Origin: Solimonas_A sp052035235
GTDB taxonomy: Bacteria; Pseudomonadota; Gammaproteobacteria; Nevskiales; Nevskiaceae
Length of the DNA: 64,000 bases
NCBI GenBank assembly: GCA_052035235.1
Contig: JBPOHT010000030.1
Location: 1-64,000 of the forward strand
Direction: 5' to 3'
Positions 32,758 through 41,583 of this stretch are shown here, in pieces; the stretch's first letter is position 1; each line of letters starts with the position of its first letter. Both the position numbers and the translations under genes were made by a program. The notes under the pieces are model-generated. The model ran no database searches. It was not told the DNA's origin and worked only from the letters and a program-made list of their open reading frames with translations.

Positions 32758-34290
32758 TCAGATCCGCTTGTACTCCCGATCCTCCTCGATCGCCTTGCGC
32801 GTGGTGGTGGCGTTGCGGTTGATCACCGGTACTGCGGTCTTGCGATCGGCTGCACCAGCGCCGTTGGACACGTTGTACGGCGTCACGCCGCTGTCACTTT
32901 CGGTGGTGGTCGCCACGTCGGCCTCGATCGCGCCGGCCACGTAGCGCTGGCTGCGGGTGGCGGTGTCGGTGCGGAACTTGTAGGCCGGGTCGGCCGGCAG
33001 CAGGTTCAGCGCAGCATTCGGGTGGCCGGACACCAGGGACGCGTACTCCACCAGCGAGCCGTCGAAGTACACCGTCGGGTATCCCAGGATCAGGCGCGCG
33101 GCGAAACCGTTGACCTGCACCTCGAAGTTGGTGCGGCACTGCGAGATGATCACCTTGCTGTCCTTGTCGGTGGGCGCATAGCCGGCGGTGGTGAAGATGG
33201 TGGCCAAGTCCGCCTTGCTCTTGTACTTCCAGTTGTTGCCGCCGGTGTCCGTCAGCAGGCTGGCCCAGGGGAAGCTGACCGCGCCCTTCACGTGGCCCTC
33301 ATAGAGGACGTAGTTCTTGGCCTTGCCGGTGGCATCGTTGCTGGGAGCGCCCGCCGAGTTCCAGGCGGTGGTGATGAACTGGCCCGGATGGGTGTCGAAG
33401 AACGAGGCCGTGCTGGTGCTGCGGTTGAACTGCGCCGTGGGGCGGGCGTCGATGATCAGCTGCTGGTTGAGCCCCGGGATCACGCCAGTGGCGGCACGGT
33501 TAGCGTCCACCACCTTGAGGAAATCCTCCAGCGCGATGGTCAGCCCCGTGTTGTCCACCCGCAGCGACTTCACCGAGAAGCCGCCGTTGGACACCGAGCT
33601 GTCCGCGGTCACGGTGTTGACCAGCGCGCCGGTGTAGTTCTGCTTCAGCGTGCCGTTGAGCACGGCGATGCGCTTCGGGTCGGCGCCCCAGTAGTTGAGC
33701 CAGTAGGTGGCCCGCGTCAGCTCCTGGAAGAAGGACCCGTTCACCGCCGCGTTCTCGCCCTGGGCCAGAACCACGAAGTCGCGGCTCAGGTCGATGCCGT
33801 ACTGCGCCAGCCAGGAATCGGCCTTGGGCCCGCTGGCCTGATAACGCACGCTGGCGGAGATCAGCCCGGTGTCGCGCGTTTCGTTGAAGCGGAAATCGTC
33901 GAGCCGGTAGGTGTAGACGTTGTCGGCCGGCTTCGCCGGGATGTAGTTCTCGCCGGCAGCCCGGTTGGCACCGTTGAACTGCAGCACCACCAGGCGTGCC
34001 GTGCTCGCCAGGTGAGCGGGACGGCCATTGGGCGGCAGCGTGGCCGCCGCGGTATCCGCCGTCTTCCAGTGGTCCGCATAGGTCTGCAGCGTCGCGGCCT
34101 CGATCAGCCCCCAGCGGTTGTGGTCATAGTTGTCGGCCGAGGTATTGGTCAGCGCCTTGGGCGACACCGCGTCCGGCAGGGACGCGCCCTCGCCTCCCCC
34201 ACCGCCACCACCGCAACCGGCAAGCCAGCTCAGGGCCACGCCGGTCACGGCGAGCTTGATGAACCGGGGAAATCTTGAATTCTTCTGCAT
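32758..34290 (-). CDS. rhodanese-like sulfurtransferase lipoprotein
   Basis: A 510-residue exported lipoprotein. The signal ends in LSWLAGC, and the Cys is followed by a run of eight glycines. Two rhodanese-like modules follow. The first includes NGANRAAGENYIPAKPADNV. The last has HVKGAVSFPWASLL and the active-site loop VIISQCRTNFEVQVNGFAAR, then LILGYPTVYFDGSLVEYASL with the candidate catalytic Cys in SQCRT. Similar multi-rhodanese lipoproteins occur in selenite/tellurite and sulfur redox clusters; the substrate here is unknown. ATG 34290 is preferred (AGGTG at 8 bases). Confidence 0.85.
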   Translation of the reverse strand: MQKNSRFPRFIKLAVTGVALSWLAGCGGGGGGGEGASLPDAVSPKALTNTSADNYDHNRWGLIEAATLQTYADHWKTADTAAATLPPNGRPAHLASTARLVVLQFNGANRAAGENYIPAKPADNVYTYRLDDFRFNETRDTGLISASVRYQASGPKADSWLAQYGIDLSRDFVVLAQGENAAVNGSFFQELTRATYWLNYWGADPKRIAVLNGTLKQNYTGALVNTVTADSSVSNGGFSVKSLRVDNTGLTIALEDFLKVVDANRAATGVIPGLNQQLIIDARPTAQFNRSTSTASFFDTHPGQFITTAWNSAGAPSNDATGKAKNYVLYEGHVKGAVSFPWASLLTDTGGNNWKYKSKADLATIFTTAGYAPTDKDSKVIISQCRTNFEVQVNGFAARLILGYPTVYFDGSLVEYASLVSGHPNAALNLLPADPAYKFRTDTATRSQRYVAGAIEADVATTTESDSGVTPYNVSNGAGAADRKTAVPVINRNATTTRKAIEEDREYKRI

Positions 34291-34705
34291 GTTCCGCACC
34301 TGGAATGATTTTCACGAAGAGTTGATGAATGGCGGGTGGATGCGGCCTTCCTGGCCATGCCTTCCCTTCCGTGATAAATCCATCCACTTCACCCTGCTGC
34401 TTCGATTCTGCAGAGGCGGAAAAACGGCAACAATACAATTCAGAAGAAAGTATATGCAGCGTTGAAAAGGCGATAAGAATGCCGTGATATCCCCGGAATT
34501 TGACGCCTATATGCGGCATTCCAGTGCATTGATCCGCGAAATATGTTTATTCCTCGCGGCGTAATTCCCTTATTCCAACAGACCGAGCGGGAATTCAACA
34601 GATTTCCGGCGCCACGAATGCCGGAACATCCCTCAACTCCGGCGGCGCCGCCGGGCACCACTCATCCCGGACGACGCGGGGCCTGCCCGGCCGCGCCAGC
34701 CTGCC
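34291..34705. other. AT-rich intergenic region
   Basis: About 415 bp of clearly lower GC between the rhodanese lipoprotein start and the pentapeptide gene end. Short minus-strand frames have no ribosome binding site and no family resemblance. It probably holds the promoter of the rhodanese gene. I identify no operator or RNA. Confidence 0.5.
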
Positions 34706-35308
34706 TCAATCCACGATCTCGATATCCAGACTGCGCAGCAGGTTCACCGCGTCCGGCAGGCTGAAGCGGGCACCATTGATCTTGTTGGTGCGCACGTCGA
34801 TCACGTAATTCGTCGCATCGCTGAAGTCCGCCTTGACCAGCTTGCTCTGGTGGAACGTGGCCCCCGCGAAATCCGTCTGCAGGAAGCTGGCATGCCCGCA
34901 GTCCGCCTCGGTGAAATCGACGTCGTGCGCCTGGCAGGCCTCCATACTCAGCTCCTGCAGGTACAGCCCGAAGAAGGACGACGAGTTCAGCAAGCACTCC
35001 TCGAAGCGAAGCTGGCCGCTCAAGGCCACGCTGGGCCAGCGCGCCGCCGTCCAGTCGATGCCCACCAGCTTGCAGGACGAGAACGACACCTCCCGCAACG
35101 AACTGCCGCGCAGCTTCACCAGGCTGAGATTGCAGCCCTCGAAACGGCAGTTGTCGAAGCGGCACTGGGACAGTGTCGCTTCGGTGAAACTGCATTTGAC
35201 GAACCTGCACTCGTAGAAGCTGATGCCCTGCAGATCAGCCCCGCTCCAGTCGATCTTCTCGAACACCGATCCGGAGTACTCAGGCGCATCCAGCGTGGTA
35301 TTGCTCAT
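34706..35308 (-). CDS. pentapeptide-repeat protein (Qnr/McbG-like)
   Basis: A 200-residue right-handed beta-helix protein. Five-residue repeats centred on Phe or Leu run through about residues 10-170 (LQGISFYECRFVKCSFTEA, then TLSQCRFDNCRFEGCNLS, later ADCGHASFLQTDFAGATF). It ends with a small cap, NKINGARFSLPDAVNLLRSL. Such proteins mimic DNA and can protect gyrase (Qnr, McbG), but many relatives have no known role. ATG 35308 begins MSNTTLDAPEYSG. Resistance function is not implied. Confidence 0.9.
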   Translation of the reverse strand: MSNTTLDAPEYSGSVFEKIDWSGADLQGISFYECRFVKCSFTEATLSQCRFDNCRFEGCNLSLVKLRGSSLREVSFSSCKLVGIDWTAARWPSVALSGQLRFEECLLNSSSFFGLYLQELSMEACQAHDVDFTEADCGHASFLQTDFAGATFHQSKLVKADFSDATNYVIDVRTNKINGARFSLPDAVNLLRSLDIEIVD

Positions 35309-35397
35309 TCCTGCCTCGGCAACCTTGCCCGGTTTCATGCACGAAGCGTCGCATTCATCGGGAGGATCGGGATCGCCCCAATGCGGTAGGTCAGGCC

Positions 35398-36177
35398 CTA
35401 GCGCCCCTGGAAAACCGCACTGCGCCGCTCCATGAACGAGCGCACGCCTTCCTTCGCGTCCTCGCTGCCCATCACGCGCGTCATGTCGTCGAACAGGCGG
35501 CTGGCCGCCACCGCCTCGCCTTCCGCCTGCGCCAGGCGCGAGGACTTCAGGATCGCAGCGACACCCAGCGGCGCCGCTGCGGCAATGCCGTCGGCAATGG
35601 CCCGCGCCTCGCGGTACTGCTCTCCGGGCGCCACCACCTGCTGCACCAGACCCGTCCGGTGCGCCTCGGCCGCGCTCCAGGCCTCGCCCGTGAGCAGGTA
35701 GCGCTGGGCATTGGACCAGCCCATCTGCTGCGGCAGGCGCAGCGTCGCACCGCCGCAGGGATAGATGCCGCGCTTGACCTCCAGCATCGCGAATTTCGTG
35801 TCCTCGGCGGCCACGCGCACGTCGGTGGTCAGCATCATCTCCACCACCCAGGTGTAGGCGTAACCCTGCACCGCCATCACCAGCGGCTTGCGGCAGCGCG
35901 GGCCGGACAAGGCAAAGATGTCGATGCCGCCCTCGGGGATCGGGAACCCCTTGCCGCCCGCAAACAGCGGCGCCCACTTGTCCAGCTCGATCCCGGCGCT
36001 GAAATGCTTGCCCTCGGCATGGATCAGCCCCACCCGGAGATCGTCGCGGCGGTCGAGTTCACCCAGCGCCAGGCACAGGTCGTCATACATCTGCGGCGAG
36101 AGTGCATTGAGCTTCTCCGGCCGGTCGACCTTGATCTCCAGCACATGTCCATCGACGGAAGTCCTGATGTGCGACAT
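35398..36177 (-). CDS. crotonase family enoyl-CoA hydratase
   Basis: A 259-residue acyl-CoA hydratase/isomerase. The oxyanion segments are EGKHFSAGIELDKW and VQGYAYTWVVEMMLTTDVRV, followed by MLEVKRGIYPCGGATLRLPQ. The usual GG of the second oxyanion loop is replaced by TWVVE, which is unusual. The Cys in YPCGG is at the position often held by the second acidic residue. Start MSHIRTSVDGHVLEIKVDRP matches the family. It lies downstream of the AraC gene. Confidence 0.9.
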   Translation of the reverse strand: MSHIRTSVDGHVLEIKVDRPEKLNALSPQMYDDLCLALGELDRRDDLRVGLIHAEGKHFSAGIELDKWAPLFAGGKGFPIPEGGIDIFALSGPRCRKPLVMAVQGYAYTWVVEMMLTTDVRVAAEDTKFAMLEVKRGIYPCGGATLRLPQQMGWSNAQRYLLTGEAWSAAEAHRTGLVQQVVAPGEQYREARAIADGIAAAAPLGVAAILKSSRLAQAEGEAVAASRLFDDMTRVMGSEDAKEGVRSFMERRSAVFQGR

Positions 36178-36266
36178 CGCAGTTTCCTTGAGTTGAGGGC
36201 CGTGGGTGAGCGCCAGGGCTGCCGACGTTACAACAGAATTCCGCGGCCGGCCTCCTCCTGCCCCGC

Positions 36267-37334
36267 CTAGGGCTTGCCGCGCGTGCGCCCGGTCTTCTGC
36301 TGCAACTGGCGCGGACTCACGCCGAAGCGCTTCTTCACCGCCGTCGTCAGGCTGGAGGAATGCTCGTAGCCGACCTCCAGCGCCACCTCGGTGATGGAGA
36401 TGTCGCCCCCGCGCAGCAGCTGCAGCGCCTTCTGCAGGCGCAGCTCCCGCGCATACTCATGGATCGTCTGCCCATACTCGGCCTGGAAACCGGCGCAAAG
36501 CTTGTTGCGGTTCAGGCCCACCCGGCGTGCCAGCGTGGTGAGCCCGGGCGGCGCGGCAAAGCTGCCGTCGATGACCTGCTTCGCCAGGGCCAGTTGCTCC
36601 CGGTCGTGCGCCGTCAGCCGCAGCGCATCGGCGGACAACTCCTCCGCCGCCGGTTCCTGCATGGCCGCGATCAGCAGGCACAGCGCCTCGCGCACCTTGG
36701 ACTCCAAGTACTGGTCCAGCAGCGGGCCCGAGAAGCTGCATTCGAGGATGTCGGTGGCGATGCTGACCAGCGACGGCGTCAGCGGGATGCTGGTGAACTG
36801 CACCTCCCGGGCCTGGCCACTCTCCAGGGTCCGCAACAGCTCCGGCAAGGTCGCCAGGTCGAAGCCCCAGGTATCGGTCAGCATGCCGCGCGGCATGATG
36901 ATGTTGACCTGGCGGAACGGCTGCGGCGGCAGGCTCGCCCCGCAGAATTCGACGCCCTTGGGCTGTACGATCACCATGGCCGAAGGCGCGCCGATATCCA
37001 CCGCCGCGCCGGACGCGAGCCGCATCTGCATGTCGCCGCTCAGGCCCAGGCGGATGCGCAGGCAGTCGCGTTCGGCCGTGGCGATGGCCTCGTGCTGCTC
37101 CACCAGGGTGAAGACGCTGCGGAAGACCCTCAGCCCCCCGGAAGGCAGCGCCAGGTCCATGTAGCCGTGTTTGCCCTTGCCCTGCATCTCGAAGCGGATG
37201 CCGAAGCCGGTGCGGCGCACCTGCTGCTCGGTGAGCTGCTGCAGCTCCTCGGGGCTGGGGCGCACCAGGGCCGTCAGCGCCTGCCTCAGCAGCAGGGTGG
37301 GCGGAACCTCGGGGCTCTTCCTGTGGCTACTCAT
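36267..37334 (-). CDS. AraC family regulator (PchR-like layout)
   Basis: A 355-residue regulator. The C-terminal double helix-turn-helix (about 250-345) reads GLTTLARRVGLNRNKLCAGF...YGQTIHEYARELRLQKALQL, then EVGYEHSSSLTTAVKKRFGV. The N-terminal domain resembles PchR-type sensors of siderophore uptake, with residues such as VIVQPKGVEFCGASLPPQ. It is divergent from the DUF885-TonB-hydrolase-aminopeptidase operon. The gap contains a perfect 10-bp inverted repeat, so it is the likely regulator of that operon. Confidence 0.9.
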   Translation of the reverse strand: MSSHRKSPEVPPTLLLRQALTALVRPSPEELQQLTEQQVRRTGFGIRFEMQGKGKHGYMDLALPSGGLRVFRSVFTLVEQHEAIATAERDCLRIRLGLSGDMQMRLASGAAVDIGAPSAMVIVQPKGVEFCGASLPPQPFRQVNIIMPRGMLTDTWGFDLATLPELLRTLESGQAREVQFTSIPLTPSLVSIATDILECSFSGPLLDQYLESKVREALCLLIAAMQEPAAEELSADALRLTAHDREQLALAKQVIDGSFAAPPGLTTLARRVGLNRNKLCAGFQAEYGQTIHEYARELRLQKALQLLRGGDISITEVALEVGYEHSSSLTTAVKKRFGVSPRQLQQKTGRTRGKP

Positions 37335-37349
37335 CGCCCAAGCCTAGCC

Positions 37350-37372
37350 GGATTCCCCCGGCGGGGGAATCC
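37350..37372. promoter_or_regulatory. perfect inverted repeat, candidate operator
   Basis: GGATTCCCCC, the loop GGC, then GGGGGAATCC. It sits 16 bp upstream of the AraC gene start and about 75 bp upstream of the DUF885 gene, in the divergent promoter region. Confidence 0.55.
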
Positions 37373-37445
37373 GAAAGGGACCGGCGCCAAAATTTGCGTG
37401 ACGCCAGAAAAAGTCTTTGCGGCAACGATGTCCTAGTGTGCGGCC

Positions 37446-39143
37446 ATGGACATGAAAACCGATGCGCCCGCGACGCAGCTGGCACGCCTGGCCCAGGACT
37501 ACTGGCAGTTCCGCCTCGACGAAGAGCCGCTGCTCGGCATCGACCACGGCCACGGCCCTTCGCGCCGGCGGATGTTCCGCGAATCGGCCGAGGACCATGC
37601 ACGGCGCGATCACGCCCATGCCGGCTTCCTGTCTCGCCTCGCCGCCATCGACCTGCCGGCCCTGTCCGGGCAGGACGCCCTGAGCGCCGCCCTGCTGCAG
37701 CGCGAGCTGGGCGAGGCACGCGAACGCTACCGGCTGGAAGAGTACCTGCGGCCGTCCATGTTCCCCTTCGGGCCCGACGCCTACGTGGGCCTCTCCATCA
37801 ACAAGACCGTGCTGCAGAACAACGCCGACGCCGAGGACTACCTCGCCCGCCTGGCTACCGTCCCGCAGTACCTGTCCGATCTCGCGGCACGGCTCGGCGC
37901 AGGCCTGGAGCGCGGGCATCGCCTGCCCGGCATCCTGCTGCCGCGCGTGCTCTCCAACCTCGAGAGCTACCTTGCCGGCCCGGTGGACGACTCCATCTGG
38001 TACAAGCCCCTGCGGCGGGCGGGCGCGGCGCTGGAACCGGCGCTGCACGAATGTGCCCGGGCGCTGATCGCCGACACGCTGAAGCCGGCCTACCAGGCTC
38101 ATGCCGACGCCCTGCGCCGCCTCTATGCGGACGGCTGCCGCGACAGCCTCAGCTGCACCGACGCACCCCAGGGCCCGGCCTACTACCGCTTCATCGCCGC
38201 GCACTACACCACCGTGGACACGCCGCCCGAGGACATCCACCGCCAGGGCCTGGCCGAGGTCGAGCGCATCGCCGCCGGGATCGAGGCTACCGCGGCGGAG
38301 GCCGGCTACCCCGGTGACGTCGCCGGCTTCCGCCAGCGCCTGGCCAGCGATCCCGCCTTCCTGGCCAGCTCTGGCGAGGCGCTGCTGGAGCACGTCGAGG
38401 TGCTCGCCAAGCGCATCGACCGCCGCATCCCGGAGTTCTTCTCCTGGATTCCGCGCATGACCTACGGCATCGAAAGCATCCCGCCGGCCCTGTCGCAGAA
38501 CGCGCCGCCGGCCTATGCCCAGCCCAATCCCGCGGACGGCTCCAGCGCCGGCATCTTCTGGGTCAGCAGCCTGCCGGACCGCTGCCCCACCTACATGCAC
38601 GTGCCGCTGGTGCTGCACGAGGCCTGGCCGGGGCACCTGATGCACCTGGCCGTGCTGCAGGAAATGCAGGACCTGCCGGACTTCCGCCGCCATGGCGCGA
38701 TGGGCTACATGGCCTACCTGGAAGGCTGGGCGCTGTACTGCGAGCGACTGGGCGAAGACATGGGCTTCTACAGCGATCCCTACAGCCGCTTCGGCCGCCT
38801 GGAGATGGAGATGTGGCGCGCGCTGCGGCTGGTGGTCGACACCGGCATCCACCTGCATGGCTGGAGCCGGCAGCAGGCCATCGACCTGATGCGGCGCCAC
38901 ATGAGCCAGTCCGACGACACCATCGAAGCCGAGGTTGATCGCTACATCGGCATGCCGGGCCAGGCGCTGTCCTACAAGATGGGCGAGCTGAAGATACTGG
39001 AACTGCGCCGCCGGGCCGAGGCCACGCTCGGCAGCGGCTTCCGCCTGAAGGACTTCCATCATCGCCTGATGACCGCGGGCCCCGTGACCCTGCCGGTGCT
39101 CGAACAGCACATGCAGTCGTGGATCGAGGAGTGCGCACGATGA
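37446..39143 (+). CDS. DUF885 family metallopeptidase-like protein
   Basis: A 565-residue soluble protein of the DUF885 family, whose fold resembles zinc carboxypeptidases. The zinc motif is HEAWPGH (VLHEAWPGHLMHLAVLQE), with downstream EGWALYCERLGEDMGFY supplying the third ligand and the usual Tyr. No signal peptide is visible. It probably hydrolyses peptides or esters, inferred from the motif and from its neighbours. ATG 37446 (MDMKT) is close to a second ATG at 37452. Its stop overlaps the TonB receptor start by four bases. Confidence 0.88.
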   Translation: MDMKTDAPATQLARLAQDYWQFRLDEEPLLGIDHGHGPSRRRMFRESAEDHARRDHAHAGFLSRLAAIDLPALSGQDALSAALLQRELGEARERYRLEEYLRPSMFPFGPDAYVGLSINKTVLQNNADAEDYLARLATVPQYLSDLAARLGAGLERGHRLPGILLPRVLSNLESYLAGPVDDSIWYKPLRRAGAALEPALHECARALIADTLKPAYQAHADALRRLYADGCRDSLSCTDAPQGPAYYRFIAAHYTTVDTPPEDIHRQGLAEVERIAAGIEATAAEAGYPGDVAGFRQRLASDPAFLASSGEALLEHVEVLAKRIDRRIPEFFSWIPRMTYGIESIPPALSQNAPPAYAQPNPADGSSAGIFWVSSLPDRCPTYMHVPLVLHEAWPGHLMHLAVLQEMQDLPDFRRHGAMGYMAYLEGWALYCERLGEDMGFYSDPYSRFGRLEMEMWRALRLVVDTGIHLHGWSRQQAIDLMRRHMSQSDDTIEAEVDRYIGMPGQALSYKMGELKILELRRRAEATLGSGFRLKDFHHRLMTAGPVTLPVLEQHMQSWIEECAR

Positions 39144-41572
39144 AATACGCTGCAAGGCAGGCCACGCTATCGGGATTGATGCTGGCCGGGCTGGTCGCTG
39201 CCGGAAACACCCCGGCGCAGGAACCGGCCGACGACGCTCTCGCCGGGCTGGACGAACTGCTGGTGCAGGACGCCGAACCGGCATCCGACGCCCCGGCCGC
39301 TGGCGATCAACCGCCGCCGCAGGCAGAGGCCAGTCCAGATCCCGATCCCGCGGCGGACGTGCTGCCGACGATTCCGGTGGCCAACCAGCAGGACGCGCCG
39401 CCGGCGCCGCTGAAGGAGCCCAGCTACCGGCCGTCCGCCATCGAGGAGATCGTGGTCACCGCCAACAAGCGCACGGAGAACCTCTCCTCCGTGGCCGGTG
39501 CCGTCAGTGCCATCGGCCAGGAACAGCTCGAAGGCGCCGGTGCCAGCGGCTTCGGCGAATATCTCTCGCTGTCGCCGGGCGTGAACTTCAACAGCGGCGT
39601 GCCCGGCTACTCCGTCATCACCATCCGCGGCGTGTCCTCCGACACCGTGCCGTCGCTGGCGCAGACCGCGGTCGGCGTGTACTACGACGATATCCCGCTG
39701 ACCGATCCCGCCGCGCCCATGGTGGTGCCGGACGTCGACGCCTTCGACGCACAGCGCGTGGAAGTATTGCGCGGCCCGCAGGGCGCGCTCTATGGCTCGT
39801 CCTCGCTGGGCGGTGCCATCAACTACATCCCGCGGGCGCCCGATGTCTCGGGCTGGGGCTTCGCCGCGCAGGGCGTGGGCAGCCTGGCCACCAACAGCTC
39901 CCTCGGCGGCAGCGGCAAGCTGATGGTCAACGTGCCGATCGTGGAGGACGCGCTGGCGCTGCGCCTGGTGGGGCACTACACCCGTACGCCCGGATACATC
40001 GACAACATCGGCACTGGCCAGGAACAGTCCAACAACTCCGTGACGCAGGGCGGGCGCGCCATCCTCGGCTGGAACCCCACCGACAACTCGCGCCTGCGCC
40101 TGAGCGCCCTCTACCAGCAGACCAGGACGGACGACAGCGGCTATGTCGATGAAAGCCTCGGCGACCTGAAGAAGAACACCATCGTCCCGGAACCCAGCAG
40201 CAACGAGTTCAGCCTGGCCACGCTGCGCTACGAGCTGGATGCGGACTACGGCAGCTGGGCCTTCATCGCCGGCGTGCAGGACAAGTCCAGCAGCCTGTCC
40301 TACGACGGCGCCACCAGCCTGGGCATCGGCGCGCTGGGTCTCGACTTCCCGCTGACCCAGAGCGGCGGCGTGAAGGGCTACAGCGCCGAGCTGCGCTTCG
40401 TTTCGCCGCCCGGGGAAACCTTCGAGTACCTCGCCGGCGTGTCGTATGCCGATCGCGACGAGGAGTTCGACGTGAACCTGGACGCCAAGGTCCTGGAGGA
40501 GACGACGGGCATCATCAACGCGCTGCTCGAAGGCCTCGGCATCACCCCGCCGGGCCCGCTCGCTGGCCTGACGACCCTGTTCCGCCAGAACGCCAAGATC
40601 AATGCGCCCGAGAAGGCCGCCTTCGTCGACCTGACCTGGCGTTTCGCGACCGACTTCAAGCTCACCGCGGGCGGGCGCTACTACGACAACCTGGTCGACA
40701 GCACCATCAACGGCCGCGGCCTGTTGCTGCTGCCGGGCGGCAGCCCGGAGTTCAGGGAATCCCGCAGCAGTTCCGCCAAGGGCTTCAATCCCAAGGTGTC
40801 GCTGGCCTGGCAGGCGACGGACGACGTGCTGTTCTACGGCCTCTACTCGCGCGGCTATCGCCTCGGCGGTCCCAACCTGGTGCCCAGCACGCCGCTCACG
40901 CCGACCAAGCGCAGCTACAACCCGGACGAGGTGCAGAACTACGAGATCGGAGCCAAGACCGCCTGGTTCGACCGCCGCATGACCCTGGACATCGCCGTGT
41001 TCCAGATCGACTGGCACGACATCCCGCTGATCGCCACCGATCGCAGCGGTGTCTTCAAGTTCCTCGACAATGCCGGCAATGCCCGCATCCAGGGCGTGGA
41101 GCTGTCGCTGGTCGCACGTCCCTTCGATTTCCTGACCGCACAGAGTTCGGTGACCTGGCTGGATGCGCAACTGTTGAACGACTACGACCCCAACAACGGC
41201 CGCCCTCCCGCGCAGAAGGGCGACCGCCTGCCCGGCTCCCCGGAATGGTCGCTCAGCAACACGCTGACCGCCGCCTGGGAATTCCCGACCTGGCAGCCTT
41301 CGATCACCTTCATCCATCGCTATGAAGGCGAGTCCGCCAGCAACCTGTCGTACCAGGACGTGACCAAGGGCAACTACAACCTCTACGACCTGCGTGCCGG
41401 CTTCAAGCGCGGCAACTTCAACTTCACCGCCTTCGGCAAGAACCTCACCGACGAGCGCGGCGTCACTGCGTCGAACAACTACGCCCGCGTGACCGGCGAC
41501 GTGCTATCCCTCAAGTTCATCACGCCCCCGCGCTGCTTCGGCGTGGAGATGGGCTACAGCTTCCAACCCTGA
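39140..41572 (+). CDS. TonB-dependent outer-membrane receptor
   Basis: An 810-residue receptor. The signal peptide (MKYAARQATLSGLMLAGLVA) is followed by an acidic/Pro-rich linker, then the TonB box IEEIVVTANKRTENLSSV. The plug motif is VEVLRGPQGALYGSSSLGGA, and the barrel ends FGVEMGYSFQP. It overlaps the DUF885 gene by four bases (ATGA), and GAGGAG lies upstream. The following hydrolase and aminopeptidase suggest a peptide-like ligand. The linker of about 50 residues before the plug is longer than usual. Confidence 0.93.
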   Translation: MKYAARQATLSGLMLAGLVAAGNTPAQEPADDALAGLDELLVQDAEPASDAPAAGDQPPPQAEASPDPDPAADVLPTIPVANQQDAPPAPLKEPSYRPSAIEEIVVTANKRTENLSSVAGAVSAIGQEQLEGAGASGFGEYLSLSPGVNFNSGVPGYSVITIRGVSSDTVPSLAQTAVGVYYDDIPLTDPAAPMVVPDVDAFDAQRVEVLRGPQGALYGSSSLGGAINYIPRAPDVSGWGFAAQGVGSLATNSSLGGSGKLMVNVPIVEDALALRLVGHYTRTPGYIDNIGTGQEQSNNSVTQGGRAILGWNPTDNSRLRLSALYQQTRTDDSGYVDESLGDLKKNTIVPEPSSNEFSLATLRYELDADYGSWAFIAGVQDKSSSLSYDGATSLGIGALGLDFPLTQSGGVKGYSAELRFVSPPGETFEYLAGVSYADRDEEFDVNLDAKVLEETTGIINALLEGLGITPPGPLAGLTTLFRQNAKINAPEKAAFVDLTWRFATDFKLTAGGRYYDNLVDSTINGRGLLLLPGGSPEFRESRSSSAKGFNPKVSLAWQATDDVLFYGLYSRGYRLGGPNLVPSTPLTPTKRSYNPDEVQNYEIGAKTAWFDRRMTLDIAVFQIDWHDIPLIATDRSGVFKFLDNAGNARIQGVELSLVARPFDFLTAQSSVTWLDAQLLNDYDPNNGRPPAQKGDRLPGSPEWSLSNTLTAAWEFPTWQPSITFIHRYEGESASNLSYQDVTKGNYNLYDLRAGFKRGNFNFTAFGKNLTDERGVTASNNYARVTGDVLSLKFITPPRCFGVEMGYSFQP

Positions 41573-41583
41573 TCCTACCCCTC

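Noticed and set aside
37344..39284. Minus-strand frame of 646 codons opposite the DUF885 gene
   Set aside because: The plus-strand DUF885 protein has an intact HEAWPGH motif; the opposite frame has none.
39167..41317. Minus-strand frame of 716 codons opposite the TonB receptor
   Set aside because: It overlaps a well-supported receptor on the plus strand; the composition is typical of a shadow frame and no domain is recognisable.
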